Shown: positions 42,694 through 51,794, counted from the stretch's first letter. The stretch: 64,000 nt of DNA from Lacinutrix neustonica (GCF_026625145.1 NZ_CP113088.1:2831501-2895500); one strand, 5' to 3'. Numbers and translations are program-made. The notes: a model not told the origin generated them from the letters alone.

Positions 42694-44023
42694 ATGGAAC
42701 AGAATTTAGCAGTAGGATTAGACATCGGAACCACAAAGATTGTGGCCATGATAGGTCGCAAAAATGAGTACGGAAAGGTGGAGATCTTAGGTATTGGAAA
42801 GTCTAAAAGTTTAGGGGTGCATCGTGGCGTGGTAAATAATATTACCCAAACGATTCAATCCATTCAATTAGCAATACAAGAAGCTGAAGCTGCTGCAGCA
42901 TTGAAAATTGAAGGGGTAACCGTAGGAATTGCGGGACAGCATATTCGTAGTTTACAGCACAGTGATTACATTACAAGACCGAGACTCGGAAACCGTCATC
43001 GACGAAAATGATATTGAGCGCTTAGTCAATCAGGTACATAAATTAGTGATGTTACCTGGAGAGGAGATTATACATGTTTTACCTCAAGAATATAAGGTGG
43101 ATGGCCAAGCTGAAATAAAAGAACCTATTGGGATGTATGGTGGCCGTTTAGAAGCCAATTTTCACGTTGTTGTTGGGCAGGTGTCCTCTATTAGAAATAT
43201 TGGTCGCTGTGTTAAAAGTGCCGGATTAGAGTTAGAAGGCATCACGTTGGAGCCTCTAGCATCAGCTAATGCCGTATTAAGTCAGGAGGAAAAAGAAGCC
43301 GGTGTGGCCTTAATCGATATTGGTGGAGGAACTACAGATTTAGCTATTTTTAGAGATGGTATCATTCGTCACACAGCGGTCATTCCGTTTGGTGGGAACG
43401 TGATTACAGAGGATATAAAAGAAGGCTGTTCTATTATAGAAAAGCAAGCGGAGTTACTAAAAATAAAGTTTGGTTCTGCTTGGCCAGGAGAAAATAAAGA
43501 CAATGAGATTGTCTCTATTCCAGGTTTACGTGGTCGTGATCCCAAAGAAATAACACTAAAAAACCTATCAAAGATTATTCATGCTAGAGTGGTTGAAATC
43601 GTAGAGCAGGTATATGTAGAGATCAAAAACTATGGTCACGAAGAGCAAAAGAAGAAATTGATTGCAGGTATTGTTTTAACCGGCGGGGGAAGCCAGCTAA
43701 AACACCTAAAGCAATTAGTGGAATACATTACAGGAATGGATACCCGAGTAGGGTATCCAAACGAACATTTAGCAGGAGATAGTGATGACGCCATTACCAG
43801 TCCCTTATTTGCCACAGCGGTTGGCTTGGTAATGGACGGTTTAAAACGCCAAGAACGTATTAAAGCTGAAAAAATTGAAGAAGAATTTGAAGCAGAAGCA
43901 GCTATTGAAGCAGAACAAGGTATTGAAGAAGAAATAGCCGTCGAGTTACCAAAAAAACATAAGCGCTCTTTTTTAGATGCGTTAACAGAGCGTGTTAAAG
44001 ATTTTTTAGACAACGCTGAATAA
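42694..44023 (+). CDS. ftsA: Cell division protein FtsA
   Basis: An actin-like ATPase that ties FtsZ filaments to the membrane. The phosphate-1 motif VGLDIGTTKIVAMIG lies at about residues 6-20, with IDIGGGTTDLAIF and GIVLTGGGSQLKHL downstream. The frame breaks at 42979-42984 (CCGAGA for CCGGA); repair gives DYITRPDSETVIDENDIERL and 442 aa. The C-terminus has an acidic linker of about 40 residues and ends with an amphipathic helix (SFLDALTERVKDFLDNAE), the probable membrane-targeting sequence. A 99-base gap precedes ftsZ. Confidence 0.95.
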
Positions 44024-44122
44024 TAAAAAGACTTTGCCTTGTAAGGCTTAACAAAATAGATAAAGAAAAAAAAGACGGGGCATGGCAACGTCAAAATAAT
44101 TGATCCAATTAAATAGAATTTT

Positions 44123-46096
44123 ATGAGCAACAATGAATTCGAAAATTTCACTTTTGATTTACCTAAAAATCAATCTAACGTCATCAAAGTTATCGGTGTT
44201 GGAGGCGGTGGGAGTAACGCAATTAATCACATGTTCCAACAAGGCATCAAAGGGGTGGATTTTGTTATTTGTAATACCGATGCGCAGGCATTACAAAACA
44301 GCGGGGTACCTAACAAGATTCAGTTAGGTGTAAACTTAACAGAAGGTCTTGGGGCAGGAGCTAATCCGGATGTAGGCATGCAGTCTGCAGTAGAGAGTTT
44401 TTCAGACATACAGCAAATGTTAGGTACCAATACTAAAATGGTATTTATCACTGCTGGAATGGGTGGTGGAACAGGAACAGGAGCGGCGCCCATTATAGCT
44501 AAAATGGCTAAAGAAATGGATATTTTAACCGTAGGAATTGTGACGATGCCCTTTCAGTTTGAAGGAAAAATGCGTAATGAACAAGCGCAAATTGGTATTG
44601 AGAAACTTCGAGCAGAAGTCGATTCGTTAATTGTAATTAATAATAACAAACTTCGTGAAGTTTATGGAAACCTAGGCTTTAAAGCAGGGTTCTCTAAAGC
44701 AGATGAAGTGTTATCTACGGCGTCTCGTGGTATTGCTGAAGTAATAACGCACCACTACACACAAAACATTGATTTACGAGATGCCAAAACGGTGTTGAGT
44801 AATAGTGGTACTGCTATTATGGGTTCTGCAACCGCATCTGGTCAAAACCGAGCGCAGCAAGCCATTTCTAAAGCATTAGATTCTCCACTATTGAATGATA
44901 ATAAAATCACAGGAGCTAAAAACGTATTGTTGCTAATCGTTTACGGCTCTCAAGAAATCACTATTGATGAGATAGGTGAAATTAACGATCACATTCAAAT
45001 AGAAGCGGGTCATGGTGCAAATATTATTATGGGTGTTGGTGAAGATGAGTCATTAGATGAGTCTATAGCAGTGACCATTATTGCAACAGGTTTTAATGTA
45101 GAACAGCAGGATGAAATTTCTAATACTGAAGCTAAAAAAGTAATACATGCCCTGGAAGAAGACCAAAGTATTAAAAAGGATCTTACTTCGGAGGAGCAAC
45201 AAAGAGTAATAACGTCTCCACCTTTAGAGTTAGCCGTTAAAAAGGAAGTGCCAGTGGTTAAGCACACGTTAAATCTTGAAGAGGATACTGAAGACACCTT
45301 AAGCAAGTTTGAAATGGAACAGGTAAACAAACAGCGCAGTGTGGTCTATGAAGATTTTGAATTGATCCCAACGACAGAGGTTCTTAGAAATATGGATGTT
45401 GTGTACGAAGAAGTAGTCGCGCATTTTGAAACAGAAGAAGAGTTTGTGATCACGCCATCTGAAACGAAAAATACAAATACAGAAGAAATTGAGGCGCAAG
45501 AGGGGGAAAGAAAGCAAATTACATTAAGTTTTGATTTGCCTATTAATGAGCCAACCGTTGAAGAAACTTCTAAAACGCCTATAGTTCATGACTTAACTAG
45601 TGAGATAAAAGATTATGAAGTGACAGATCATGTGGAATTAATTCCTGTTACCGAAGTGCGTGAAAATGAAGAAGTACGTTATGCTTTAGATGACTATATA
45701 GAAGTAAATTCTGCAATAAATAAAAACACAAAAACAGAAGTTAAGGAAGAAGTAGATAAAGAAATTGTTTTTGAAAAGAAAGTCTTAAATAAAGAGGACG
45801 CACAAGTAGTTTCTGAGGACGACTTAGATCCTATGAATAGTTCTATTTCAGACATTTTAAAGGAGCGGGCAGATGACAGAAGGGAGAAAATGAAGAACTT
45901 TAACTATAAATTCAATACGTCTAAAATTGAGGACATAGAGAAAATTCCAGCTTACAAACGCCAAGGCACAACTTTGGATGCTTCTAAACATTCTTCATCT
46001 GAAGCCAATGTGTCTAAAACAAGTTTAAGTATAGATGATAATGATGATATTCAATTAAGAAATAATAATTCTTTTTTACATGATAATGTAGATTAA
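44123..46096 (+). CDS. ftsZ: Cell division protein FtsZ with long C-terminal extension
   Basis: The tubulin-like GTPase that forms the Z ring. The start at 44123 gives a short tail, then IKVIGVGGGGSNAINHM (about 21-37), the GTP-binding GMGGGTGTGAAP and NNKLREVYGN, all typical. The core ends at about residue 330. The remaining 320 residues are a variable, strongly acidic linker (EEDTEDTLSKFEMEQ, EEIEAQEGERKQ), and the protein ends with a short conserved-looking peptide (QLRNNNSFLHDNVD). At 657 aa it is much longer than the roughly 380 aa of most FtsZ, but long tails are usual in Flavobacteriaceae. A terminator follows, closing the cluster. Confidence 0.96.
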   Translation: MSNNEFENFTFDLPKNQSNVIKVIGVGGGGSNAINHMFQQGIKGVDFVICNTDAQALQNSGVPNKIQLGVNLTEGLGAGANPDVGMQSAVESFSDIQQMLGTNTKMVFITAGMGGGTGTGAAPIIAKMAKEMDILTVGIVTMPFQFEGKMRNEQAQIGIEKLRAEVDSLIVINNNKLREVYGNLGFKAGFSKADEVLSTASRGIAEVITHHYTQNIDLRDAKTVLSNSGTAIMGSATASGQNRAQQAISKALDSPLLNDNKITGAKNVLLLIVYGSQEITIDEIGEINDHIQIEAGHGANIIMGVGEDESLDESIAVTIIATGFNVEQQDEISNTEAKKVIHALEEDQSIKKDLTSEEQQRVITSPPLELAVKKEVPVVKHTLNLEEDTEDTLSKFEMEQVNKQRSVVYEDFELIPTTEVLRNMDVVYEEVVAHFETEEEFVITPSETKNTNTEEIEAQEGERKQITLSFDLPINEPTVEETSKTPIVHDLTSEIKDYEVTDHVELIPVTEVRENEEVRYALDDYIEVNSAINKNTKTEVKEEVDKEIVFEKKVLNKEDAQVVSEDDLDPMNSSISDILKERADDRREKMKNFNYKFNTSKIEDIEKIPAYKRQGTTLDASKHSSSEANVSKTSLSIDDNDDIQLRNNNSFLHDNVD

Positions 46097-46123
46097 TAGC
46101 AGCCCCTTAATTTTAATGACATG

Positions 46124-46160
46124 AAATCCGGAGAGTTCCCCAACTTTTCGGATTTTTATT
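46124..46160 (+). terminator. Terminator at the end of the dcw cluster
   Basis: AAATCCG (46124-46130) pairs with CGGATTT (46149-46155) around an inner AGTT/AACT stem, followed by a T-rich tail. Confidence 0.7.
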
Positions 46161-46306
46161 GATTTTATATGAAATGAAGAGATTTAAAAAGCTTCAAGGT
46201 ACTTTAATTTTAAAAAAAATCATTTTTCTATTCAGAAGTTTACATATAGAGCGGTTGAATCCTATCATATTTTCCTATCTTCGTACTTTGGAAAAAGAAT
46301 CACAAA

Positions 46307-46755
46307 ATGAGTTTATCAGTTAACATAATGACGGCCTTGAAAACGGCTATGAAAAGTAAAGACACCGTGGCGCTAACGGCATTAAGAGCAGTGAAGTCTG
46401 CTATCTTATTAGCGCAAACGGAAAGTGGAGCAAAAGAAGAATTAACGGAGGAACAAGAGTTGAAAATTCTTCAAAAGCAAGTGAAGCAGCGCAAAGATAG
46501 TGCGGCTATTTATCCGGAGCAAGGCAGAGAAGATTTGGCGGCACCGTAATTAGCAGAAGCCAAAGTTATTGAGGCGTTTTTACCGAAGCGATGAGCGAAG
46601 AAGAAGTCGCTAAATTAGTTGAAGCAGTGATTGTTAAAACGGGTGCTGAAGGCATGAAAGATATGGGTAAAGTCATGGGAATGGTAAATAAGGAAGTGGC
46701 TGGTAGAGCCGATGGGAAGACCATTTCGAATGTTGTAAAAGCTAAATTAGGCTAA
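46307..46755 (+). CDS. GatB/YqeY domain protein
   Basis: A YqeY-like protein related to the C-terminal tail domain of GatB, which binds tRNA; its own role is not established. The sequence MTALKTAMKSKDTVALTALRAVKSAI, then KQRKDSAAIYPEQGREDL and EAFLPEAMSEEEVAKLV fits the family. It has two CCGG-type defects: a stop at 46547-46549 (CCGTAA for CCGGAA, a substitution) and one lost base at 46583-46586 (CCGAAG for CCGGAAG). Repair gives APELAEAKVIEAFLPEAMSEE and 149 aa, the usual YqeY length. The tRNA-Arg gene follows 43 bases later. Confidence 0.88.
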
Positions 46756-46766
46756 AAGATTAAGAA

Positions 46767-46793
46767 TATTGAGATTCCCACTCTCTTGGGAAT
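46767..46793. repeat. Short inverted repeat before tRNA-Arg
   Basis: ATTCCCA and TGGGAAT flank a short spacer just before the tRNA. It resembles one end of the dispersed GTCATTCC-type repeat, or may be a weak terminator for yqeY. Confidence 0.4.
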
Positions 46794-46798
46794 AAAAT

Positions 46799-46872
46799 GG
46801 CTGCGTAGTTCAACTGGATAGAATATCAGATTTCGGCTCTGAGGGTTGGAGGTTCGAATCCTCTCGCGGTCA
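46799..46872 (+). tRNA. tRNA-Arg (UCG)
   Basis: A 74-base cloverleaf. The acceptor GGCTGCG (46799-46805) pairs with CGCGGTC (46865-46871) using two G-U pairs. The D stem is GTTC/GAAT, the anticodon stem TCAGA/TCTGA has a TTTCGGC loop with anticodon TCG (Arg, codon CGA), and the T arm is GGAGG-TTCGAAT-CCTCT. CCA is not encoded, unlike in the tRNA-Phe gene of this window. The two wobble pairs in the acceptor are somewhat unusual. Confidence 0.88.
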
Positions 46873-46881
46873 CGAATAAAT

Positions 46882-46935
46882 AAAAAGACCACACGTCAAA
46901 TCAAGCGTGCTTGAATTTGTAAGTGTGGTCTTTTT
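46882..46935 (+). terminator. Terminator-like hairpin after tRNA-Arg
   Basis: AAAAAGACCACAC and GTGTGGTCTTTTT form a long stem around an inner TCAAGC/GCTTGA palindrome. The right half of this hairpin is what the following tandem array repeats. Confidence 0.75.
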
Positions 46936-47700
46936 ATTTTCAAAGCGGAGCATTGAGGATGACAAAGCGCAGCGTAGTAATCCTTTTTAACGATACCATT
47001 GATCAAGCTTGCTTGAATTTGTAAGTGTGGTCTTTTTGTTTTCAAAGCGTAGCATTGAGGATGACGCAGCGCAGCGGAGTAATCCTTTTTAACGATGCCA
47101 TTGATCAAGCGTGCTAGAATATGTTAGTATAGTCTTTTTATTTTCAAAGCGGAGCATTGAGGATGACGCAGCGCAGCGGAGTAATCCTTTTTAACGATAC
47201 CATTGATCAAGCGTGCTTGAATTTGTAAGTGTGGTCTTTTTGTTTTCAAAGCGTAGCATTGAGGATGACGCAGCGCAGCGTAGTAATCCTTTTTAACGAT
47301 ACCATTGATCAAGCTTGCTTGAATTTGTAAGTGTGGTCTTTTTGTTTTCAAAGCGTAGCATTGAGGAAGACAAAGCGCAGCGTAGTAATCCTTTTTAACG
47401 ATACCATTGATCAAGCTTGCTTGAATTTGTAAGTGTGGTCTTTTTATTTTCAAAGCGGAGCATTGAGGATGACGCAGCGCAGCGGATTAATCCTTTTTAA
47501 CGATACCATTGATCAAGCTTGCTTGAATTTGTAAGTGTGGTCTTTTTGTTTTCAAAGCGTAGCATTGAGGATGACGCAGCGCAGCGGAGTAATCCTTTTT
47601 AACGACACCATTGATCAAGCTTGCTTGAATTTGTAAGTGTGGTCTTTTTGTTTTCAAAGCGGAGCATTGAGGATGACGCAGCGCAGCGAGGGACTCTTTT
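46899..47700. repeat. 102-bp tandem repeat array, about 7.7 units
   Basis: Units begin at GATCAAGC (first copy AATCAAGC) at 46899, 47001, 47103, 47205, 47307, 47409, 47511 and 47613, a constant period of 102. Each unit contains the palindrome TCAAGC-NN-GCTTGA, then GTGTGGTCTTTTT, then TTTCAAAGCG and a GGATGACGCAGCGCAGCG stretch ending AGTAATCC. The unit at 47103 is the most diverged. Because 102 is a multiple of three, short open frames with a 34-residue repeat appear on the minus strand; they are broken and lack a sensible start. I see no protein or spacer-type (CRISPR) structure. Confidence 0.95.
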
Positions 47701-48097
47701 GTAATTATATGAGGCCTTACCATTGCGAGTAATAAAGAAGAGATATGCAGTATAGCACATAATATTCGTCTGAAAGACGTGATATGGGGAAGCCAAACCA
47801 ATATTATATCATGATAAAACAAGCGTTAGTTGGTACTGTTATTCTCTTCAATCTTACTTATAGTGTAATTCATGACTTCGTCTCGTGATGATGCTGTTTT
47901 CACTTCTTATCTCTATTTTTGCTGTAGCTTGATGTGCATCTGAAATTTTTAAAGGGTTTTTGTACGCACGATAATTCTAATCAAAAATAAAGTTTTTATT
48001 AGATATACACAGGGGTACATAATTGGTGCTACTGTTCTTTTTAATAATACGAACGATTAACTTTGTAACAATATAGCCCTTTTTGTACCCATTATTT
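47701..48097. other. Intergenic region with repeat relics
   Basis: About 400 bases without a gene. CCTTACCATTGCGAG (47715-47729) and GTCTGAAAGACGTG (47769-47782) look like ends of the dispersed CATTGCGAG-type repeat of Bacteroidota. TAACTTTG at 48058-48065 may be the -7 box of the next gene. Confidence 0.5.
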
Positions 48098-48972
48098 ATG
48101 ATTAACGTTCTCTTTTTATTCCAAAATCCTCCTGAAAATCCAGCAATTTCAAATACCATTTTAATAGTAATAATTACCTTAGGTATTATTATAATTGGTA
48201 TAGGCCTTTTTAAGTTTATAGAAGGTTTTTATGTTGATTTTATAGCGAAAAAACCGCTATTTAGGCATTTTTATCTATTTACTAAAGATTTAAATATCTT
48301 TCAAAAACAGGTATTAGAGAACGATTTTAAATTCTATAAGCGGTTAGATATTAAACAACAAAAGTACTTTCGACACCGCATTTTTAAATTCTTATCGCAA
48401 GTCGAATTTACTGGAAAAGAAGGTCTCGTAATAGATGATGAAAAAAAATACTTGTGGCCGCTACGGCCATTATGCTCACCTTTGGTTACCGGGATTATGC
48501 CATTAACTTAATAGATAAAATTTTAATTTATCCATCGGTATTCTACTCAAATCTAGACAGGAACTATCATAAAGGTCATTTTAATCCAGGATATAGAGCC
48601 ATAATATTGTCTTGGGAAGATTTTATTCACGGGCATCAAATTGAAGATGACAACTTAAATTTGGGTATTCACGAATTTGTACATGCGTTACACCTAAGTT
48701 ATTTAAACTCTAAAAGCAACAATGATATTAGTGCACATATATTTATTAGTAGTTTAGAAGCGTTAAATGAATATATTGATTCAAAAGTAAATTTTAAATT
48801 ACAAATGAAAAAATCAGCGTATTTTAGAAGCTATGCCTTTGAAAATAATTTTGAGTTTACAGCCGTAATTATCGAAAATTTTATTGAAACCCCTCAAGAA
48901 TTTAGACGTCAATTCCCAACGATTTACAAGCATGTGAAACAAATGTTGAATTTTAATTTTGCAGGATATTAA
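48098..48972 (+). CDS. MtfA-like zinc metallopeptidase (M90)
   Basis: A membrane-associated metallopeptidase. One helix (FQNPPENPAISNTILIVIITLGIIIIG, about residues 7-35) is followed by a soluble domain with the zinc motif HEFVH (in LGIHEFVHALHL) and a downstream EALNEYID, which would supply the third ligand. In Enterobacteria MtfA regulates glucose uptake, but that role cannot be assumed here. The frame breaks in a run of eight A at 48441-48448; adding one A gives DDEKKILVAATAIMLTFGYRD, typical of the family, and 291 aa. ATG 48098 is preferred over an upstream TTG. Confidence 0.85.
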
Positions 48973-49012
48973 TCTATCTTGTTAGCCCACTACATAAAAA
49001 AAGCACACCATT

Positions 49013-49675
49013 TTATTGATTCGCCATAGCTTTTAGATGAGCTGTGGTTTTGATGGGGTCATCACTTTTAAATATATGACTTCCTGCTACAAAAACATTT
49101 GCACCCGCTTCTACTAATTGTTTAATATTTTTATCGGTTACACCACCATCGATTTCTATAAGCGTGTCTAAACCTTGCTCATCAATCATTTTGCGCAGTT
49201 TTCGTACGCGTTGGTAAGTCACGTCTTCAAATTTTTGTCCTCCAAAGCCAGGATTAATGGACATGAGCAACACCATATAACATTCTGGAAGTATATCTTC
49301 AAGTACAGAAACTGGTGTGGTGATGTTTAAAACAACTCCCGCTTTACAACCGGCATCTTTAATTTGTCGTAGTGTACGGTGTAAATGTACGGTCGATTCA
49401 TGATGCACCGTAATGATATCAGCACCAACTTTTGCAAATTCTTCAATGTAGCGTTCCGGTTTTTCAATCATTAAATGCACGTCTAGTGGCTTAGTGGCAT
49501 GTTTTTTAATGGCAGCAATTATAGGCATGCCATAAGAGATGTTGGGCACAAAATGACCGTCCATTACATCAATGTGAAACCAATCAGCGGCACTCTTATT
49601 AACGAGTTCTGTATCCCGTTGTAGGTTACCAAAATCGGCGGCAAGCATGGAAGGTGCAATTAATTTTGAAGACAT
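49013..49675 (-). CDS. rpe: Ribulose-phosphate 3-epimerase
   Basis: Interconverts ribulose-5-phosphate and xylulose-5-phosphate in the pentose phosphate pathway. A TIM barrel with IAPSMLAADFGN at the start, HIDVMDGHFVPNISYG (metal-binding His/Asp), VHLMIEKPERYIE, MSINPGFGGQKFE and EIDGGVTDKNI. The start at 49675 (MSSKLIAPS) is chosen since an upstream in-frame ATG adds 18 non-conserved residues. The 220-aa product is of normal length and no break is present. Confidence 0.95.
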   Translation of the reverse strand: MSSKLIAPSMLAADFGNLQRDTELVNKSAADWFHIDVMDGHFVPNISYGMPIIAAIKKHATKPLDVHLMIEKPERYIEEFAKVGADIITVHHESTVHLHRTLRQIKDAGCKAGVVLNITTPVSVLEDILPECYMVLLMSINPGFGGQKFEDVTYQRVRKLRKMIDEQGLDTLIEIDGGVTDKNIKQLVEAGANVFVAGSHIFKSDDPIKTTAHLKAMANQ

Positions 49676-49715
49676 GAATATTGTAGTTTGTATTGTTTGT
49701 ACAAAACTAACATTT

Positions 49716-50126
49716 TTAAACGTCAACATTTATTAGTTTTGAAATAATATTACAAAAAAGAGAGTGACTCGGTGTTTTATTAGATTCCAAAGAGTTTATA
49801 TACTTGTAAAAAGCCCTTATGGTAGCGTCATGGTTAATTATAGAATATCCCACGCCAAAATCAGAAAACGTGGGTTTATCAATAGGCTGGTTTAACATTT
49901 CAATAATATTTTTGTGTCTCGAGTCTGTTTTAATTTTCTCTAAAAGGGCATCAATAATAGGTACTTCTCCTTCAATGATTTGAAAAAAAACATCTTGTGT
50001 TTTTATTAGTGCGCCATAAATTTTTAGTCTATCATTATTGTTTTTAATGGTGTAGAAGAGTGCTTCGTAGTCTAAAATTGAAAGGTTTCTGCTTGGTGTG
50101 CTGAGATAGCAAACAGTTTTATACAT
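49716..50126 (-). CDS. BLUF-domain blue-light sensor protein 1
   Basis: A short protein (136 aa) made of a single BLUF domain, which binds FAD and changes hydrogen bonding after blue light. The key residues match the AppA pattern with exact spacing: Tyr7 (CYLS), Asn31 and Gln49 (FFQIIEGE), that is 24 and 18 residues apart, as for AppA Tyr21, Asn45 and Gln63. The end of the domain is KTDSRHKNIIEML. There is no fused output domain, so signalling must go through a partner protein. A close paralogue lies about 205 bases upstream on the same strand. Binding of FAD is inferred from the family. Confidence 0.88.
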   Translation of the reverse strand: MYKTVCYLSTPSRNLSILDYEALFYTIKNNNDRLKIYGALIKTQDVFFQIIEGEVPIIDALLEKIKTDSRHKNIIEMLNQPIDKPTFSDFGVGYSIINHDATIRAFYKYINSLESNKTPSHSLFCNIISKLINVDV

Positions 50127-50149
50127 GGGAGATTAATTGCGAGTGAATT

Positions 50150-50188
50150 CAAATATAATAAAATATTTTAAACTACTCATTTTGAGTA
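50150..50188 (-). promoter_or_regulatory. Promoter element and palindrome upstream of BLUF gene 1
   Basis: The minus strand has TATATTTG (50150-50157), matching TAnnTTTG, 24 bases before the start. A perfect palindrome TACTCA-TTT-TGAGTA lies at 50174-50188, in the region where a regulator could bind. No clear -33 box. Confidence 0.5.
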
Positions 50189-50330
50189 ATTAATATTAAA
50201 TGGATTCCTGTTAATTTTGAATGCATTCGATACTCTTTTTACTTACGGATTGATATCTAAACGACTTGGTAATTATTTATATAACATGGTACACTGAGAA
50301 GATGACTATATAATAAAATGCGTTTTAAAC

Positions 50331-50743
50331 TCAACGATTAGAATTAAGAAAGGTATTGGTTAGGGTGGCTAATTCATCAATGGTTAGAATATTGGCTTCT
50401 TTAACCCAATCAAAGTAAATTCTTAATTTCTTTAAACTGGAAAAATCGTTTATAACCGAAAAATGTCCGCTGTTATAATCTTCAAAGATGCGATGTTCAA
50501 TGGTCGTGTCTAGAAGCTTTATTAGTCCGAATGCCGTTGGTCTACTTTTATTTTATTAAATAGGTCTTCAACAATCTGGAGTTTGCCTTCCATTATTTGG
50601 AAAAAATGGCCATGTTGTATAATAAGAATACCAGTTATATTCAGCTGGTTATTTTTCGAAGCTACGAAATCAGATAACTGACTTAAATCTTTTTGGGATG
50701 TTTTATTTGTAATACTACTAATGTAACAGATTGTCTTTAACAT
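50331..50743 (-). CDS. BLUF-domain blue-light sensor protein 2
   Basis: A second single-domain BLUF protein. Tyr7 (CYIS), Asn31 and Gln49 (FFQIMEGK) have the same 24/18 spacing as in the first one and as in AppA. The ITG motif (NITGIL) typical of BLUF is retained here, whereas BLUF 1 has IYG. The frame breaks at 50527-50530 (one base lost from TCCGGA); repair gives QRHSGLIKLLDTTIEHRIF and 137 aa, with a C-terminal helical tail (TIDELATLTNTFLNSN). Without repair the gene would look truncated at 73 aa. Confidence 0.85.
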
Positions 50744-50933
50744 AATATTCTTTAAACAACAAACACAGGTAGTAATAGCTTTATAAAGATAGTGAAAGAT
50801 TTTTTTTCAAAAAAGAATTTAGTGATTTACAAAAGGATTAAAATGAGTGAACCCGTGGTAATCAGCCGCGGGTTCTTTCATCAATCAAAAAACGAACAGT
50901 TATGATTAACTGTTTGTTACTATAACTCAGGGA

Positions 50934-51794
50934 TTAACCTAAGTATGTTTTTAATATTTTACTTCTAGAAGTGTGTTTCAATCTTCTAATAGCCTTTTCT
51001 TTAATTTGTCTTACACGCTCGCGTGTTAGGTCGAACGTTTCACCTATTTCTTCTAAAGTCATGGGATGTTGATTTCCTAAACCAAAATACAAACGAATAA
51101 CATCTGCTTCACGAGGTGTTAAGGTTTCTAAAGCGCGTTCTATTTCAGTACGTAAGGATTCGTGTAATAATTCACGATCTGGATTTGGTGACTCCCGAAT
51201 TTAATACATCGTATAAGTTAGAATCTTCACCTTCAACTAAAGGGGCATCCATACTGACGTGACGTCCGAATTCTTCATTGATTCTTTAACGTCATTAATC
51301 GTCATATCTAATTCTTTTGCAATTTCTTCGGCACTTGGTGGACGCTCATGTGCTTGTTCTAAGAAAGCAAATGTTTTATTTATTTTGTTGATAGATCCAA
51401 TTTTATTAAGCGGTAATCGCACAATACGAGATTGCTCAGCTAACGCTTGTAAAATGGATTGACGAATCCACCATACAGCATAAGAGATAAATTTAAAACC
51501 ACGTGTTTCATCAAAACGTTGAGCTGCTTTAATTAAACCCAAGTTACCTTCGTTAATTAAATCCGGCAACGTTAACCCTTGGTTTTGGTATTGCTTAGCT
51601 ACCGATACAACGAAACGTAAATTAGCTTTCGTTAATTTCTCAAGTGCTAACTGATCGCCAGCCTTGATACGTTGTGCTAATTCTACTTCTTCGTCTGCGG
51701 TAATTAAGTCAACTTTTCCAATTTCCTGTAGATATTTATCTAATGATGCGGTCTCACGGTTGGTAACCTGCTTGGTAATTTTAAGTTGTCTCAT
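50934..51794 (-). CDS. rpoD: RNA polymerase primary sigma factor RpoD/SigA
   Basis: The housekeeping sigma factor. Region 1.2 ([24 protein letters not shown]), region 2 ([47 protein letters not shown]), region 3 and region 4 ([39 protein letters not shown]) are all present. Two CCGG-type breaks lie close together: 51194-51198 (two bases lost) and 51266-51269 (one base lost). Repair gives [18 protein letters not shown] and [15 protein letters not shown] and 287 aa, the standard Bacteroidota length, lacking the region 1.1 domain found in Proteobacteria. The consensus TAnnTTTG boxes seen here are the sites it should use. Confidence 0.95.

Noticed and set aside
30858..44023. Mass pseudogenisation of the dcw cluster
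   Set aside because: These genes are essential, the breaks share one sequence context (CCGG), and one-base repair restores conserved sequence in each case.
46899..47700. CRISPR array
   Set aside because: The whole 102-base period is repeated, with no unique spacers and no cas genes nearby.
46896..47822. Minus-strand frames in the tandem array encoding a 34-residue repeat protein
   Set aside because: The open frames follow from a repeat length divisible by three. They are interrupted, have no ribosome binding site or consistent start, and the repeats contain terminator-like palindromes.
50934..51794. Programmed ribosomal frameshifting in rpoD, pnp and others
   Set aside because: No slippery sequences are shared; shifts occur in both directions and at CCGG, which is not a known slippery context.
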